Assembly: GCF_030272615.1 (NCBI RefSeq)
Contig: NC_081413.1
Span: 188,132,669 to 188,196,668 of the forward strand
Direction of reading: 5' to 3'
From: Cryptomeria japonica
Lineage: Eukaryota; Streptophyta; Pinopsida; Cupressales; Cupressaceae
Length of the DNA: 64,000 bases
The notes beneath the pieces are model-generated. The model worked only from the letters and a program-made list of their open reading frames with translations, ran no database searches and was not told the origin of the DNA. Positions 47,505 through 58,569 of this stretch are shown here, piece by piece. Numbering within the stretch: position 1 is the stretch's first letter; the number at the start of each line of letters is the position of its first letter. The position numbers were made by a program, and so were the translations under genes.

Positions 47505-48507
47505 TGTGTGTGTGAAAAGTGGATCGTATGTATCTGGAATACACAACACTTCAATTAAGTCATTAGATGCATGGTTAGTAAATCAATAATCAATAATGAA
47601 CAATAAACCATTGCAAAGTGGCCTATTGCCTTCTAGTAGATGCGATTTTAGTCTTGCTCTCATATTTCATATGCAATACCAGTGACTAGACAATATCTAA
47701 ATGAAGGATTTAAACTATATGAGCATGAAATTGAGCAAATGAATGCAAAATTTAATCTAACATGATTTAAGCAATATTAAGCTAGATTATTTAACAGGGA
47801 TGCAATAACTAATATGTAAATATCTGAATGCACAAATCTAAATGAACCTAGAGCAAACACAACATGATAACAATATATTCTCCAGGATCCTTGAATGAGA
47901 GATGAGAACCTAAATTTATATAAAATTCAGAAAGAAACCAACGACTGAGATTGAATGATGATGAGCGGTCAAGATTTTCCAAGAGGAAGCACAATCCAGG
48001 TGAATTGATGTAATTGGTTGCTTTTCTCAGTTTTAAAGGAATTTGAACTAAAATTAAGATAAAATCAGAAAAAATTGATTTATTCTCTATTTCATTCAAT
48101 TTTGATATTTAAATGTTTTAATTGCTTTCTCTGAGATTATTCTTCAATTTTTAATTTGATTTTCAAGATTATCTCCATTTGATTTCTTTTCTCAATTTTA
48201 AATTCTTTTTTGTCAATTAATTCCTTTTTTGATTATTTAATGGAAAATTGATTTATTTAATTAAATATGTTAGGATATTCAATAAAATAAATAGGATAAT
48301 TGTTTAAAAATGATTTACTTGGAATGGTCAATTAATTAAATAAATATTTAGTTAATTCAGAGTGATTAATTTGCCATGTGACATTTGATGATTTAAGAAA
48401 TTAATTGTGCACTCAAGATTTATTTTAATTGCCTTTAGTTAGGACCTTGGTGATGAAATCGAGACTAGGGGGCCTATGGTTTAGATGACCATTTTTACGG
48501 TATTATA
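47505..48507 (-). repeat. Tat-2 5' LTR
   Basis: Direct copy of 23310-24334. Minus-strand TATAAA at 47915-47920. The outer terminus has decayed from TGTGATACC to TATAATACC (two transitions). Confidence 0.9.
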
Positions 48508-50180
48508 GCCACAAGGCGACCTCATGAATAGTTCCATTCTTGATCCTCTTCTTCATCCTCAACCCACAACATCTGCACCCGTAATATCTACACCTACAAT
48601 TTCCATTCCTACGATCACACTTCCTCAACTTTCCATTCCTCCTCATATTTCCAACCCACCAAATTCATCTATCCCTCTTCACAACATGGCTAATTACATC
48701 AACGCGAGCTTATTTTCCATTATTATGGTTCGAGGATCACAAGCTCCCCACATCTCTCAACCTCTTTGTTCTTCATATCAATACATTGGTGGTGGCAACA
48801 TCCCCTCCTCATCTCATCAAATCCCAACAAATCACTACATTCCCAATGTCCAAAATCAGCAACCCGATATCATAAAGGAGATTCAAGATATGAAGGAGAT
48901 CAAAAATCTCAAGGAAGGGACAAATAAAAGACCTTATTCTTTCTAGGAAATATGTCCATCTCCTTATGACCCGTCCATCTTTGTTCTCCATATCCACCTG
49001 GTTTTGAGATGCCCAAATTTTAAAAAATACAAAGGCGATGGTGATCCTAGACATAATGTCTAGGAGTTCTATTTATTATACCAAGAGGTTTCCTACAGTG
49101 ACATCTATCTTAGGAGACTTTTCCCAAAACTTCTTATAGAAGACGCCCTCACTTGGTTCTCCACTCTGCCACAAGGCTCTATCACAGCATTCCCCAACTT
49201 GGTTGAAAAAATTATGGACCATTATGCCTATAACATTGGGAATGATGCTTCCATGATAGACCTATGCAACACAAAGCAGAGGCCTGGAGAAACCTGCACC
49301 AATTTCCTTCAAAGATGGCGACATCTCATCAAAAGATTCCCTTGGAAAATACCAGAGCCAAACCAGGTTGAATTATTTCAACACAACTTGATACCAGAAT
49401 TATCCAAACCATTGACTTGTCAATGCTTGAGCTCCCTTAAGGAAATTTCCAAGAAGGGTATAGCTTTAGAGCGTGTGCTCTTAGAGGATGGAACTATAAA
49501 ACCTTATCAAAAGTCAAATCAAAATTTCACCTCTCACAATGATAAGCCAAAATTCTAGTCCAAGAATAAAAATGTTGTCAATGATGGTGTCACCAATGCC
49601 AAGCATGTCCAAACCTCGTTGTGCCATCCAAGCCTACCACCACCAATAATTTCTTCAACAATCGATCTAATCCTTGTAACCAATCTGATACTCAATCACA
49701 ACCTTGCAACACCAGTTCCGTCCAAGGTCGCCCTCCCCGACCTAATAATCAATGTGAGTACACCCTACTAGGTGAGCCCATTGAGGTTATTTTCCAAAAG
49801 TTTGTCAAGGTCGGCGTTGTTGTATTTTTTATAAAACTCCCTTTTATCCTAATCAGCCCAACCCTCGATGGTATAATGAGAACGAATATTGTGACTATCA
49901 TCACATCAATCATCATGACGCACGTAGGTGCATGAAACTCAAGAACTATATTTAGGACCTTATTGATAAGGGTGATATTGAGGTTGAAGTTGTGAAATCT
50001 GGTAACTCCAATGATAAGTTCAAAATGTACCAGGACCCATTCCCCAAAAATGGTAAGGACGAGGCCTCATCATCTAACAATGTCAATTACGACTATACTA
50101 ATCACATCTCTGACTTTGAATCCCTGGTAGGTCACATAGAACCCACTGAAACCCATGTGAATACCATCACAATCTAAGGA
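48508..50180 (+). pseudogene. Tat-3 gag, remaining part
   Basis: It resumes the gag cut at 23309. A Pro/Ser/Thr-rich stretch (48524-48760) precedes the conserved domain: DALTWFSTLPQGSI, FPNLVEKIMDHYAYNIGND, NTKQRPGETCTNFLQRWR, FPWKIPEPNQVELF. The knuckle CDYHHINHHDARRC is at about 49890-49935, followed by MKLKNYI and DLIDKGDIE. Several stops and shifts are present. Confidence 0.83.
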
Positions 50181-50940
50181 ACTAACCCTCCTAGACCTAG
50201 GGTTACCATCCAGGGTTCTCCTCCCCTGCAATCATCCATGCAAACCTCGCAAGCCAAGATAGTCATTCAAGGAGATGCACCTTAAAATGATTGCAATGTG
50301 ACCACCCACAGAGGGAGAGTAACTATCCAAGGAGCTCATCCTCCTTCACAACCTCCTATGTCATCCACCTTCCGATATGATCTCCTTGAACACCTTGGGA
50401 AAACTTCTACACAGATCTCCATCCTTGAGCTCCTCAAGACCTTGCCTATACATAAGGAAATCCTAGAGAAATCCCTCCTCGAGTCTCGTGTCCCTGATAA
50501 CATCAACATAGCCTAGTTTCAGGCCCTTATCAATAACCTTGTTGCACAGCACCACCTTATTTTCACTTTCAAGGATGCCCCACCTGATGGACTCGATCAT
50601 ACCAAACCCCTTCATATTGAAGCTCTTGTATAGAAACATAAAGTTAAGTGAGTCCTTATAGATGGTGGATTTGGTTTGAATCTATGTACATACAAGTTAA
50701 TCAAACAACTGGGAATCTTCAAGGACCTGGTTGACCCATCTAGAAATATCATTATAAAAGCATATGGTGATGCAGAAAGAGTTTCCAAAGGCACTATCAC
50801 ATTGCCTCTTCAAGTGGGTCCAACTATTGTGGAAATATCTTGTCAAGTTTTGGACCTTGAGAATCCCTATAACATCCTTCTTGCTCGACCATGGATCCAT
50901 TTCATTCAAGCAGTTCCCTCCATGTACCATTAATGCCTTA
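50181..50940 (+). pseudogene. Tat-3 protease region
   Basis: RVTIQGAHPP and AQISI-like TQISILELLKTLPIHKEIL, then VLIDGGFGLNLCTY at about 50652-50693, with the catalytic Asp retained. After it come DPSRNIIIKAYGDAE, LPLQVGPTIVEIS and NILLARPWIHFIQAVPS. Stops at 50514 (TAG), 50631 (TAG) and 50649 (TGA) each fit a single C-to-T change from Gln, Gln or Arg codons. Confidence 0.8.
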
Positions 50941-52140
50941 AATTTCTATTTAATGGTAGAGAGATTACCATCTGTGAAGACCCCAAACCCTTTGAGTATT
51001 ACAAACTTCTTGAAGGAAAGCACCCCTACCATTGCCCACTTAATAGGCCTACTCCACTTCCTCCATTTGATCCATCTAATGTTGCATCCACCTCATCCAA
51101 ACCTAAGAACAATGTCAAAATCATTGATAATGGTTGTGGATCCAAAAAACCACACGAGGTGAACATATGAGTGGATGTTCCTGTTCATGTCAAGGTTTGT
51201 GGTAAGCTTGTTTAAAACCATGGGAGGAGAGAGTATTTCTTTTGGATAAAGGTCATGAGTCACATAGTTAGACATGCCACAAGGGTGAGCATACCGCAAA
51301 AGAAACTACCTTCCAACAGTGGGGCCCACTTGATGAGGAAAGTTTGGAAACTGATGCTACCTCTTGGTTGTATTCGGAGGAAGATGAAGAACCAGACAAC
51401 ATCCCAAAATAGATGTATCCAAAAGCATCTTCCATGGTAGATAAGATAGACTACAAAGGAAATGGTCTAGGACCAGAAGAGAAAGGTATAAAAGCACCCA
51501 TCTCTCCAATCTCTTATGAGTATAATAGAGGCTTGGGTTTCTCTCCAAAGCCTAAGATCACTATCGTCGATGTCCGGCCAGACCTTCGTACTGAAGTTGA
51601 AGATTTTGATGAAGAGGAGTTCCATGAAATAACCTTCGAATACCTCGATGGCATATTTCATGGTGCCCATGTAAACACCATCACCCCCATCATTCCTTCT
51701 AATTCATATGAGCTTAAACGTGTCCATCCCAAACTCATTGGCGAGAACCCGCTAGGACCACCTGTTTTGGATATATGAGTCGATGAAGATGCTCTTATAG
51801 CATTGCTTAACATGCAAGACCTTGACGACCATACATCTGTCAATGAAATTCAACTTCATCTAGAAGCTTACTTTGGTAATCAGGTCAACCCCCTCAGTCG
51901 TAAAAATGATATCAAAAAGAAAAATCAGAAGTCCCCTAGTGAAAACCTTTCTGAAGCACCTTTGGATATGGAAAAAGTAAAAATAAAGGATGCATCTTCA
52001 AGTGAAAACCTGGATCAAGAGCTTGAAGATGAGGGAATTGACCTCCCTACCATGGTTTCCCTGCAATGGGAGAAGTCCTCTCTACTCATTGAAGAACCTG
52101 ACACATTCAACATGGGCACAAAAGAAACACCAAATAATGT
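50941..52140 (+). pseudogene. Tat-3 protease-RT linker with G-patch-like motif
   Basis: Acidic spacer. Around 51440-51550 it reads IDYKGNGLGPEEKGIKAP then NRGLGFSPKPKI, corresponding to the G-patch-like block of Tat-1 and Tat-2. The 121-codon frame at 51413-51778 and the 139-codon frame at 51803-52222 belong to it. Confidence 0.6.
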
Positions 52141-53170
52141 ACTCATTGCCAAGTCACTCACTAATCAAGAAAAGCATAATTTTATAAGCTTTTTAAAAGA
52201 AACAAAAATCATTTTCTCCTAGTCATATGCTGACATGTCGGGCCTTGATCCTGATTTAGTGATACACAATCTTGTAGTTCACGGATGTCAAACCTATTAA
52301 GCATAAATTACGCAAGATGCATCCTCAAATTTCCCTCCTAGTTAAAGAAAAGTTGCAAAAGATGTTGGATGTCAGCTTCATCAGAACCATTGATTATCCT
52401 GAATAGGTCTCCAACATTGTACCCATCGATAAGCCCATTGGGGGCATTAGAATCTGCACAAACTTCAAAGACTTGAACAAGGCATGCCCTAAAGATGAAT
52501 TTCTTTTTCCTAATATTATTTTGATCGTGGACCTAACAGTGGGGCATGAGATTCTTTCCCTTGTGGATGGACTTTCTGGTTACAACCAGATCAGGATCGT
52601 AGAAGAAGACCAGCACAAAATTACATTCACAACACCATGGGGTACATTCTGTTACCAAGTCATGCACTTTGGACTGAAGAACACCAGAGAAACCTATCAA
52701 AGAGCGATGACTACAATCTTTTATGACCTTCTACATAAAATAATGGAAGATCATGTTGATGACCTCCTTGGGAAATCTAAGACAAGAGATGAGAATATCT
52801 CAGTCCTAAGACAAATCTTTGAAAGACTTGAAAAGTACAATCTACGCTTAAACCCCAAGAAATATGTCTTCAGTGTCACATCTGGAAAACTCCTTGGCTT
52901 CATAGTTTCCCATAGAGGCGTAGAGGTGGATCCTACCAAGGTCAAAGCTATTATGGAAATGCCTCCTTTGAAGACTCTCAAACAGTTACGCAGTCTCTAA
53001 GGCAAGCTTCAGTCTATCAGAAGGTTTATTGTACAACTTGTTGACAAGTCCCACCCATTTGTGCACCTCCTCAGAAAGGATACAAAATTTAAATGGGACT
53101 GTTTGTGTCAAAAGGCTTTTGAAAAATTAAAAGAATACCTTGCTTCACCACCAGTTCTCATGCCTCCTAT
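52141..53170 (+). pseudogene. Tat-3 reverse transcriptase
   Basis: The best-preserved part of Tat-3 (175 codons open at 52473-53000): NKACPKDEFLFPN, LVDGLSGYNQIRIVEED, TPWGTFCYQVMHFGLKN, the catalytic box MEDHVDDLL at 52743-52769 (Tyr to His before the Asp pair), and NPKKYVFSVTSGKLLGFIVS. TAG at 52220 and 52404 replace Trp seen in Tat-2 and Tat-1; TAA at 52998 replaces Gln. Confidence 0.87.
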
Positions 53171-54290
53171 TCTAGGATGACCACTTCTCCTGTATATAGC
53201 AGCAACTATAGTAGAATTGGGGGCATTATTGGCACAAATAGATGATAAAGGTAAAGAGCATGCTATATACTACATTAGCCACACTCTAGTAGGGTACGAG
53301 ATCAATTATACCCCCATTGAAAGAGCATGCCTCTCACTTGTCTTTAGCACATAGAAACTCTACCACTACATGCTCAACAATAAGACAAAACTGATTGCAA
53401 AAATTGACCCCTTGAAGTAACTGCTATCAAAATTTGCTCTCACAGAAAGAAAAACAAAATGGGTCATGTTATTGATTGAATTTGATATTGAGTATATAGA
53501 CAGAAAAGAAAATCAAGGGACAAGTAATCACAGATCAACTGGTCGACGCTCCATTACAAGGGGATCATCCTCTCATCACATAATTCCCTTATGATTCCAT
53601 AATGAGTGTCACCACATCATCCAAATGGTAGTTATACTTTGATGGCTCTTGCACACATAATGGATCAAGGGAAGGAATCCTACTGGTCACGCCTCAAGGA
53701 GATTGCATCCCTAAGTCATACAAAATAACCTTTTCATGCACCAACAATATATTGGAATATGAAGCACTAATCACGGGACTCTGCTTGGCTAATTAATGGA
53801 AGATATTGGAATTGCAAGTTTACGGTGATTCCCAACTTATCATAAAGAAAACCAATGATGAATACTAGTCAAAAGATGACAAGCTTCTTCCTTACCGTAG
53901 TATGGTTGAGGATCTCAAGCAGCACTTCACAGTCATTCAATTTGAGCAGATCCCACATACAAACAATAGAGCTACAGATGTTATGGCTACAATTGGCTCC
54001 CTCCTACAAATATCAGCTACTAGTCATAAGTGTGAGTTCTTGGTCCAGCAACTCCTTATTTCGATGTGTGATATCCCTGAATTGGAAAGGGTGTTTCATC
54101 CTCATTGGTTCTGAATCCTCTTGGTATCAAGAAACCTTTGCTTACCTCCAAGACAATGTCATCCCACCCCACCTCACCCAAACCCAACAACAAACCTTCA
54201 TCTGCCACTGCGCCCATTACACTATCCTAAGCAACACCCTCTTTCGAGGGTATTTTGATGGATCCCTCCTAAGGTGTTTAGACAAAGAGG
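53171..54290 (+). pseudogene. Tat-3 RNase H and archaeal-type RNase H
   Basis: First domain (about 53190-53440): PLLLYIAATIVELGALLA, AIYYISHTLVGYEINYT and KLYHYMLNNKTKL. Second (about 53620-54060): YFDGSCTHNGSREGI, SCTNNILEYEALITG, VYGDSQLIIKKTND and NRATDVMATIGSLLQI. Stops at 53178, 53352 and 53866 again fit single C-to-T changes. Confidence 0.8.
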
Positions 54291-55252
54291 AGGTTGAATA
54301 GGCACTACACGAAGTGCACGAAGGTATTTGTGGAGCACACTCAGGTGGCCTCACATTGGCCAAAAATCTCTTACGCACAACATACTATTGGCCTACAATA
54401 GAAGAAGACACATATCATTATGTGAATAAATGTGTCCCCTATTAGAAACATGGTGACAAAATTCATGCACCCTCTCAAGATCTACAGTCATTCATTACAC
54501 CTTGGTCCTTCTCTTAGGGAGGGTTTGATCTCATTGGAAAAATCCATCTTGCCTCATCTAATGACTATAATTCAAAATAACTGCCACTAAATATTTCACT
54601 AAATGGGTGGAGGCCATACCCCTTACCTTCACTACTAGAAAAATCACCTTATCTGTTGATACAAAATCCCTAAAGCAATCATTACAGATAATGGCAAACC
54701 ATTCAAGAATCGGGATGTCAAAGAACTTTGTCAAAATTTTGGCATTCACCGCTTTTCCACTCCATACTACCCGCAAGGTAATGGTCAAGCTAAGGCTTCG
54801 AATAAAACCCTCATCAAAATCCTTAAAAAGAAAGTCAATGAAGCCAGCTGTGATTGGCACTTGCAACTCCATCCCGCCCTTTGGGCCTATCGCAACAGCA
54901 TTCACACACCCATGGGCACCACCTCATACTCCCTAGTCTTTGGTTCCAAAGTTGTCCTACCCCTTGAGATCGATATACTGTTACTAAGGGTTTCGCTGCA
55001 AAACATTCTCCCAGATGAAGAATACAGAGTCGCCAGGCTACAAGAGCTTGAGTTGCTGGATGAAAGACACCTCAAGGCTTTAAATCACCATCGAGTATAT
55101 TAGAATCGCCTATGGTTAAGCTACAACAAGAAGGTCTGAACTCGAGAGTTTGACATCATTGATCTTGTGCTTATGAAAAATTAGAGAAATCTACAAGACC
55201 ATGAAAAGAAAGGAAAGTTTGAGCCTAATTGGCTTGAACCCTATGTGATCAC
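54291..55252 (+). pseudogene. Tat-3 integrase, truncated
   Basis: Zinc-finger His and Cys region at 54310-54445 (EVHEGICGAHSGG; the second Cys position is lost), FDLIGKIHLA (first Asp), ITDNGKPFKN (second Asp, about 54680), and NGQAKASNKTLIKIL where the catalytic Glu is Lys, a G-to-A change. HPALWAYRNSIHTPMGTTSYS and LEIDILLLRVSLQNILP follow. It ends at KFEPNWLEPYVIT (55253), where the Athila-like LTR starts; the usual last ~40 residues are absent. TAG at 54443 and 54515 replace Gln. Confidence 0.85.
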
Positions 55253-55255
55253 TGA

Positions 55256-56516
55256 TGAGCTGAGATATTAGTTCTTTTTATTTCCAAAACTCATAAGTTT
55301 TTGTCATGTTTTGATTTATATGATGGGATGGTGATGATGTATTAAAAGTTGATTATATGCATTTTAGATGTTAACTAAACCCATTAAATCATGTTTTGTC
55401 TTTGCCAGTTATTCCTGCAGCCATGTGATTCATTCCTGTTGCCATACGGGTTGTCATAGGCAATATCATGTGTGTAATTAATAGATGTTTTGATTAATTA
55501 AAATAGATATGTATATTCTTGTATGTTCTTTCTTTTGAATTGTAGGAATAAATAAGATGCTATGGTGAAGGCTCTCTTGTCATGCCAATTGCAGTTTGAG
55601 ATATTCAATGAAGTGACTAAAAGTTCAAATCAGCGGAGAAGATGATGAACGTAAGGAATGGTAGAGGAGAAGTAGGCACGCAAGACTCATTGATGTTTGA
55701 CTCAAGTGGGCGTCAATATTTTAAATACTGCCACGCTATGTTATGGTTGTGGTTTGGTTTAGAATCACATTTTCAGTGGCTTAACTCTGACTGTTCCCCT
55801 TCATGAATATTATCCACCTCTTCTCATCGGTGTGATCTTAGTTGTAGGGAGTGATTGTTTTATTTTGAATAAGTGTCTTTCTCTCTCTTCAGAGGTTAGA
55901 AGAAAAGAGAAGAAAAAGAGTAAAAGATTTAGAAATAAAGTTGTAGAGTGTTTTGAGTTTCTTTTGATTCTGAATAATGTATCAACTTTTGAGAAACAAT
56001 GAATAAAGATATGTTATTCTGAGCACTTAGAGTTATTTTGGAAGCCTGGAAGCACTCATCCAAGGGGGCCCACTTGGTGAGTGTTCCCGTGCCTTTGTTA
56101 AAACTAGTTTTCTTCTTTTGCTGCAGTAGACATCCTTGCATCGACTATTCCTGAAGCCATTGGAAACAGATCCATTGACTGTTCCTGCAGCCAAAGCAGA
56201 GTAATTCTTGTTTGGCGTCATTGGACTTAGCTAGTATTTCTTGAGTGAAATTTATGTTAATGCAGAGTTTTTCCTGTAGCCTTTCAGTTGTTTTGATTCT
56301 TACTTTTCTCGCATAGATGTTAGTTGCTGCAGTAATGTAGGGTAGCCATCACAGGAACTTAGTGCATATATAGTGCAGACCCATTTCAATTATTACGTCC
56401 CTAGGTTGACAATCAAATGAAATTTAGCTATGGAGTTAGTAACTTCACAGAGTGAATGTCCAAACTTTGGGTTGAGACTTTAACTACAGTTATTGTTCCT
56501 ATTGTTGAACCAAACA
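55256..56516 (+). repeat. Athila-like 5' LTR
   Basis: It ends GAACCAAACA at 56516. The start is at one of three TGs (55253, 55256 or 55261) right after the Tat-3 integrase breaks off. Five copies of a TTCCTGNNGCC word lie at about 55413, 55432, 56147, 56181 and 56270. No second LTR is in the window. Confidence 0.65.
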
Positions 56517-56521
56517 TTTTT

Positions 56522-56539
56522 TGGCGTCGTTGTTGGGGA
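56522..56539 (+). other. Athila-like primer-binding site
   Basis: TGGCGTCGTTGTTGGGGA, matching the Athila-type site TGGCGCCGTTGCCGGGGA except for three C-to-T changes. Confidence 0.8.
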
Positions 56540-56638
56540 TGGTGTCAAACTAAGAAACTGTTATAGTTATTATCTTTCTAGTTTTTAGTTTAGTTGTTCT
56601 TGATAGATCTTGTTGTTAAATAATTTCTATGAACCTGC

Positions 56639-58512
56639 ATGCATAGGCGAAGAAGAGATGCTCAAGGTAGATTCCTCCCCAGTCATCCTAATCATGCAGG
56701 AATTGATCCCCCAAATGTAAATCATTTTTCTGAACTTTATCAAACCCCAGAGAATTTGAACCACCCTAAATCTGAATTTCCTAAGAACAACCTCCATCTC
56801 CTCTTTGGACCTCCACAAGAAGAACTTAATCTTGTAAATTCCCCCAAAACAATGCAAGGGAATCCACCTCCTGGTGGGAATAATCCACCCCCACCTTTGG
56901 CACCAACATTTGAGTTTCCTATCTTTGATCAGCATGATAATGCTAATCTCAAGAACATTTCAGCTTCTTCCCTCCCCAAATTCTATGGATTGGTGATAGA
57001 GGATCGAGACACATTCCTGTTTGAGTTTGATGTTCTCTATAGGAGTTTTTATTATACTACAGATGCCCATAGACTCAAAATATTCTCTGCCACTCTAAAA
57101 GAATCATCTTTAAGATGGTTTATGAGTCTAGGGAGTAGCACAATTACTACATAGGATGAGATGAAATAGTTGTTTCTTGCAAAGTACAAGGATTATTGTA
57201 GAGGCACTGATCGCCATGGGGATGATATTTTTAGAATGACACAGAAAGAAGATGAGAGTCTTGAAGATTATCTAAAGAGGTTTCTTTTCAATGTCAAAAA
57301 GTCCAAGCATAGCACCCTAAATGAAGATTCTCTCAAGCTGATATTTTTGAGAGGCATTAGTGATGAACGCACTGATGCTTTATATCTTATGGGAGGAGGT
57401 GATATAACACAATCCACATGGAATGAAATTGGAAAAATTTATCATAAGTATTCTAGATCTGCTTCTAAGAAAAACAGGCGTTTCAGGCCAGGAGTTTCTT
57501 CATCAACATCTGGTACTGGAGTTTCTAGAACAGAACTTAGCCATTTTTTGAAGGAATTTGAGGATATCATAAATAATATGGCTACTCAACTAGACACACT
57601 CTCAGCTAAGAAGAAGCATGAGGAAGCTGATGCAGTTCTTGCATAATTCTGCCCCCATTGTAGACAAAAGAAAAGAGATTGCAGATGTAAAATGGTTGCA
57701 AATCTTGATGTTCCTGACTTCAAGACAATACAAAGTGATGATGAACAAGTTTTCTATGTTTCTCAAAGAAGGCCAAATTTTCCAAGACAAGGTATGCCCC
57801 CTGATCCACTTTCTTTTTCTGGTTATAGTGGAAATTCCTATGCACCAAATAATCAATGGCAATCTCCACATTCTCAAAATTTTGGTAGACATCCAAATTG
57901 GTATGGTCCGCAAGGCCAAGGGCAGCATTTTGTCAATCAAACTCCATAGTGGTAGCAGCCAAAAGGAAATTAGTCTCCACCTCAGGGACAATAGCAATTT
58001 CAAGGAAATTGGCAACCTGCTCCTCAATGGAGAGGAAGCCAACCATGGGTAAATCAGCTTATTGGATACCAACAGCCTATGCAGCAGCCACAACCGCCTG
58101 CAATAATGCCTCCCCCTGCAACCACCATTGTTCCACCTAAACCCACACAGTTGCTCACTCAATCAATGCCTAATCCTAATAGAAAATCTCAGCAACAACA
58201 ACAAGTTTATTCAACTGATCCTAATCAAAACCCAACCTATTCTCTATCTAAAAGTGATATTCATCTTAGATCTGGGACAACCTTGCCTAATCTGTCCCCT
58301 CCAGTTATAACTGAAATACCCAAAGAACAAGAGATCTATAGTCCAATAGTCTCAATACCTCAAAATCAACAACTACCCCCATTTCCTCAGAGCCTGCAAG
58401 AAAAAGAGATTCTTTCAGAACAGGAATAAAATTTTGATATTATAGATCAATTGAAACATTTGTGTGTTAAAATCCCATTGTTACAAGCTATAAAGGATGT
58501 TCCTATATTAGG
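56639..58512 (+). pseudogene. Athila-like gag
   Basis: RRRRDAQGRFLPSHPNHAG opens the frame. The gag core has LPKFYGLVIEDRDTFLFEF, ATLKESSLRWFMSLGSSTI, LFLAKYKDYCRGT, EDESLEDYLKRFLFNV and GISDERTDALYLMGG. A Cys/His motif FCPHCRQKKRDC follows at 57646-57681, then a Gln/Pro/Asn-rich tail (57700-58430) and the protease-proximal IPLLQAIKDVP at about 58470-58505. In-frame TAGs at about 57152 and 57167, and several in the Gln-rich tail, fit CAG or TGG changed to TAG; a TAA stands at about 57643. Confidence 0.82.
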
Positions 58513-58569
58513 GAAGTGTATATGTGTAAAATTCATCTTTAAAGCAAGTAATAATAAAGGATATTGCAA

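Larger units (their letters stand above)
23310..48507 (-). mobile_element. Tat-2: Ty3/gypsy (Tat lineage) element with antisense PMD gene
   Basis: Two direct LTRs of about 1 kb (23310-24334, 47505-48507), PBS at 47483-47500, PPT at 24335-24350, and on the minus strand leader, gag, protease, G-patch-like linker, RT, RNase H, archaeal-type RNase H, integrase (45473 to 37664). Between pol and 3' LTR lies a PMD gene on the opposite strand, into which a copia element inserted (26523-34980). Without the copia element Tat-2 is about 16.7 kb. The flanks belong to the Tat-3 gag on both sides. No 5-bp target duplication is convincing (GTTGA against GCCAC). Confidence 0.88.
8976..55255 (+). mobile_element. 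Tat-3: Ty3/gypsy (Tat lineage) element, split by CACTA and Tat-2
   Basis: Plus-strand element assembled from its 5' LTR (8976-10191), PBS (10195), leader (10213-11099 and 21159-23035), gag (23036-23309 and 48508-50180) and pol (50298-55252). CACTA sits in the leader and Tat-2 in gag. Pol stops being recognisable at PYVIT (55253), where an Athila-like LTR begins, so the 3' LTR is outside the window or lost. Confidence 0.8.
55256..58512 (+). mobile_element. Athila-like Ty3/gypsy element, LTR and gag part
   Basis: LTR (about 55256-56516), then TTTTT and a PBS of the Athila kind, then a gag of the Athila type. It ends at about 58512, where the right-hand array sequence begins, soon after the start of the protease-linked region (KIPLLQAIKDVPILGK). 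No RT or integrase is in the window. Confidence 0.78.

Noticed and set aside
23305-48512. 5-bp target duplication of Tat-2
   Set aside because: GTTGA on the left and GCCAC on the right do not match; the insertion is argued from the split Tat-3 gag instead.
57602-58162. 186-codon frame on minus
   Set aside because: Complement of the Athila-like gag tail; the plus frame carries the recognisable gag.
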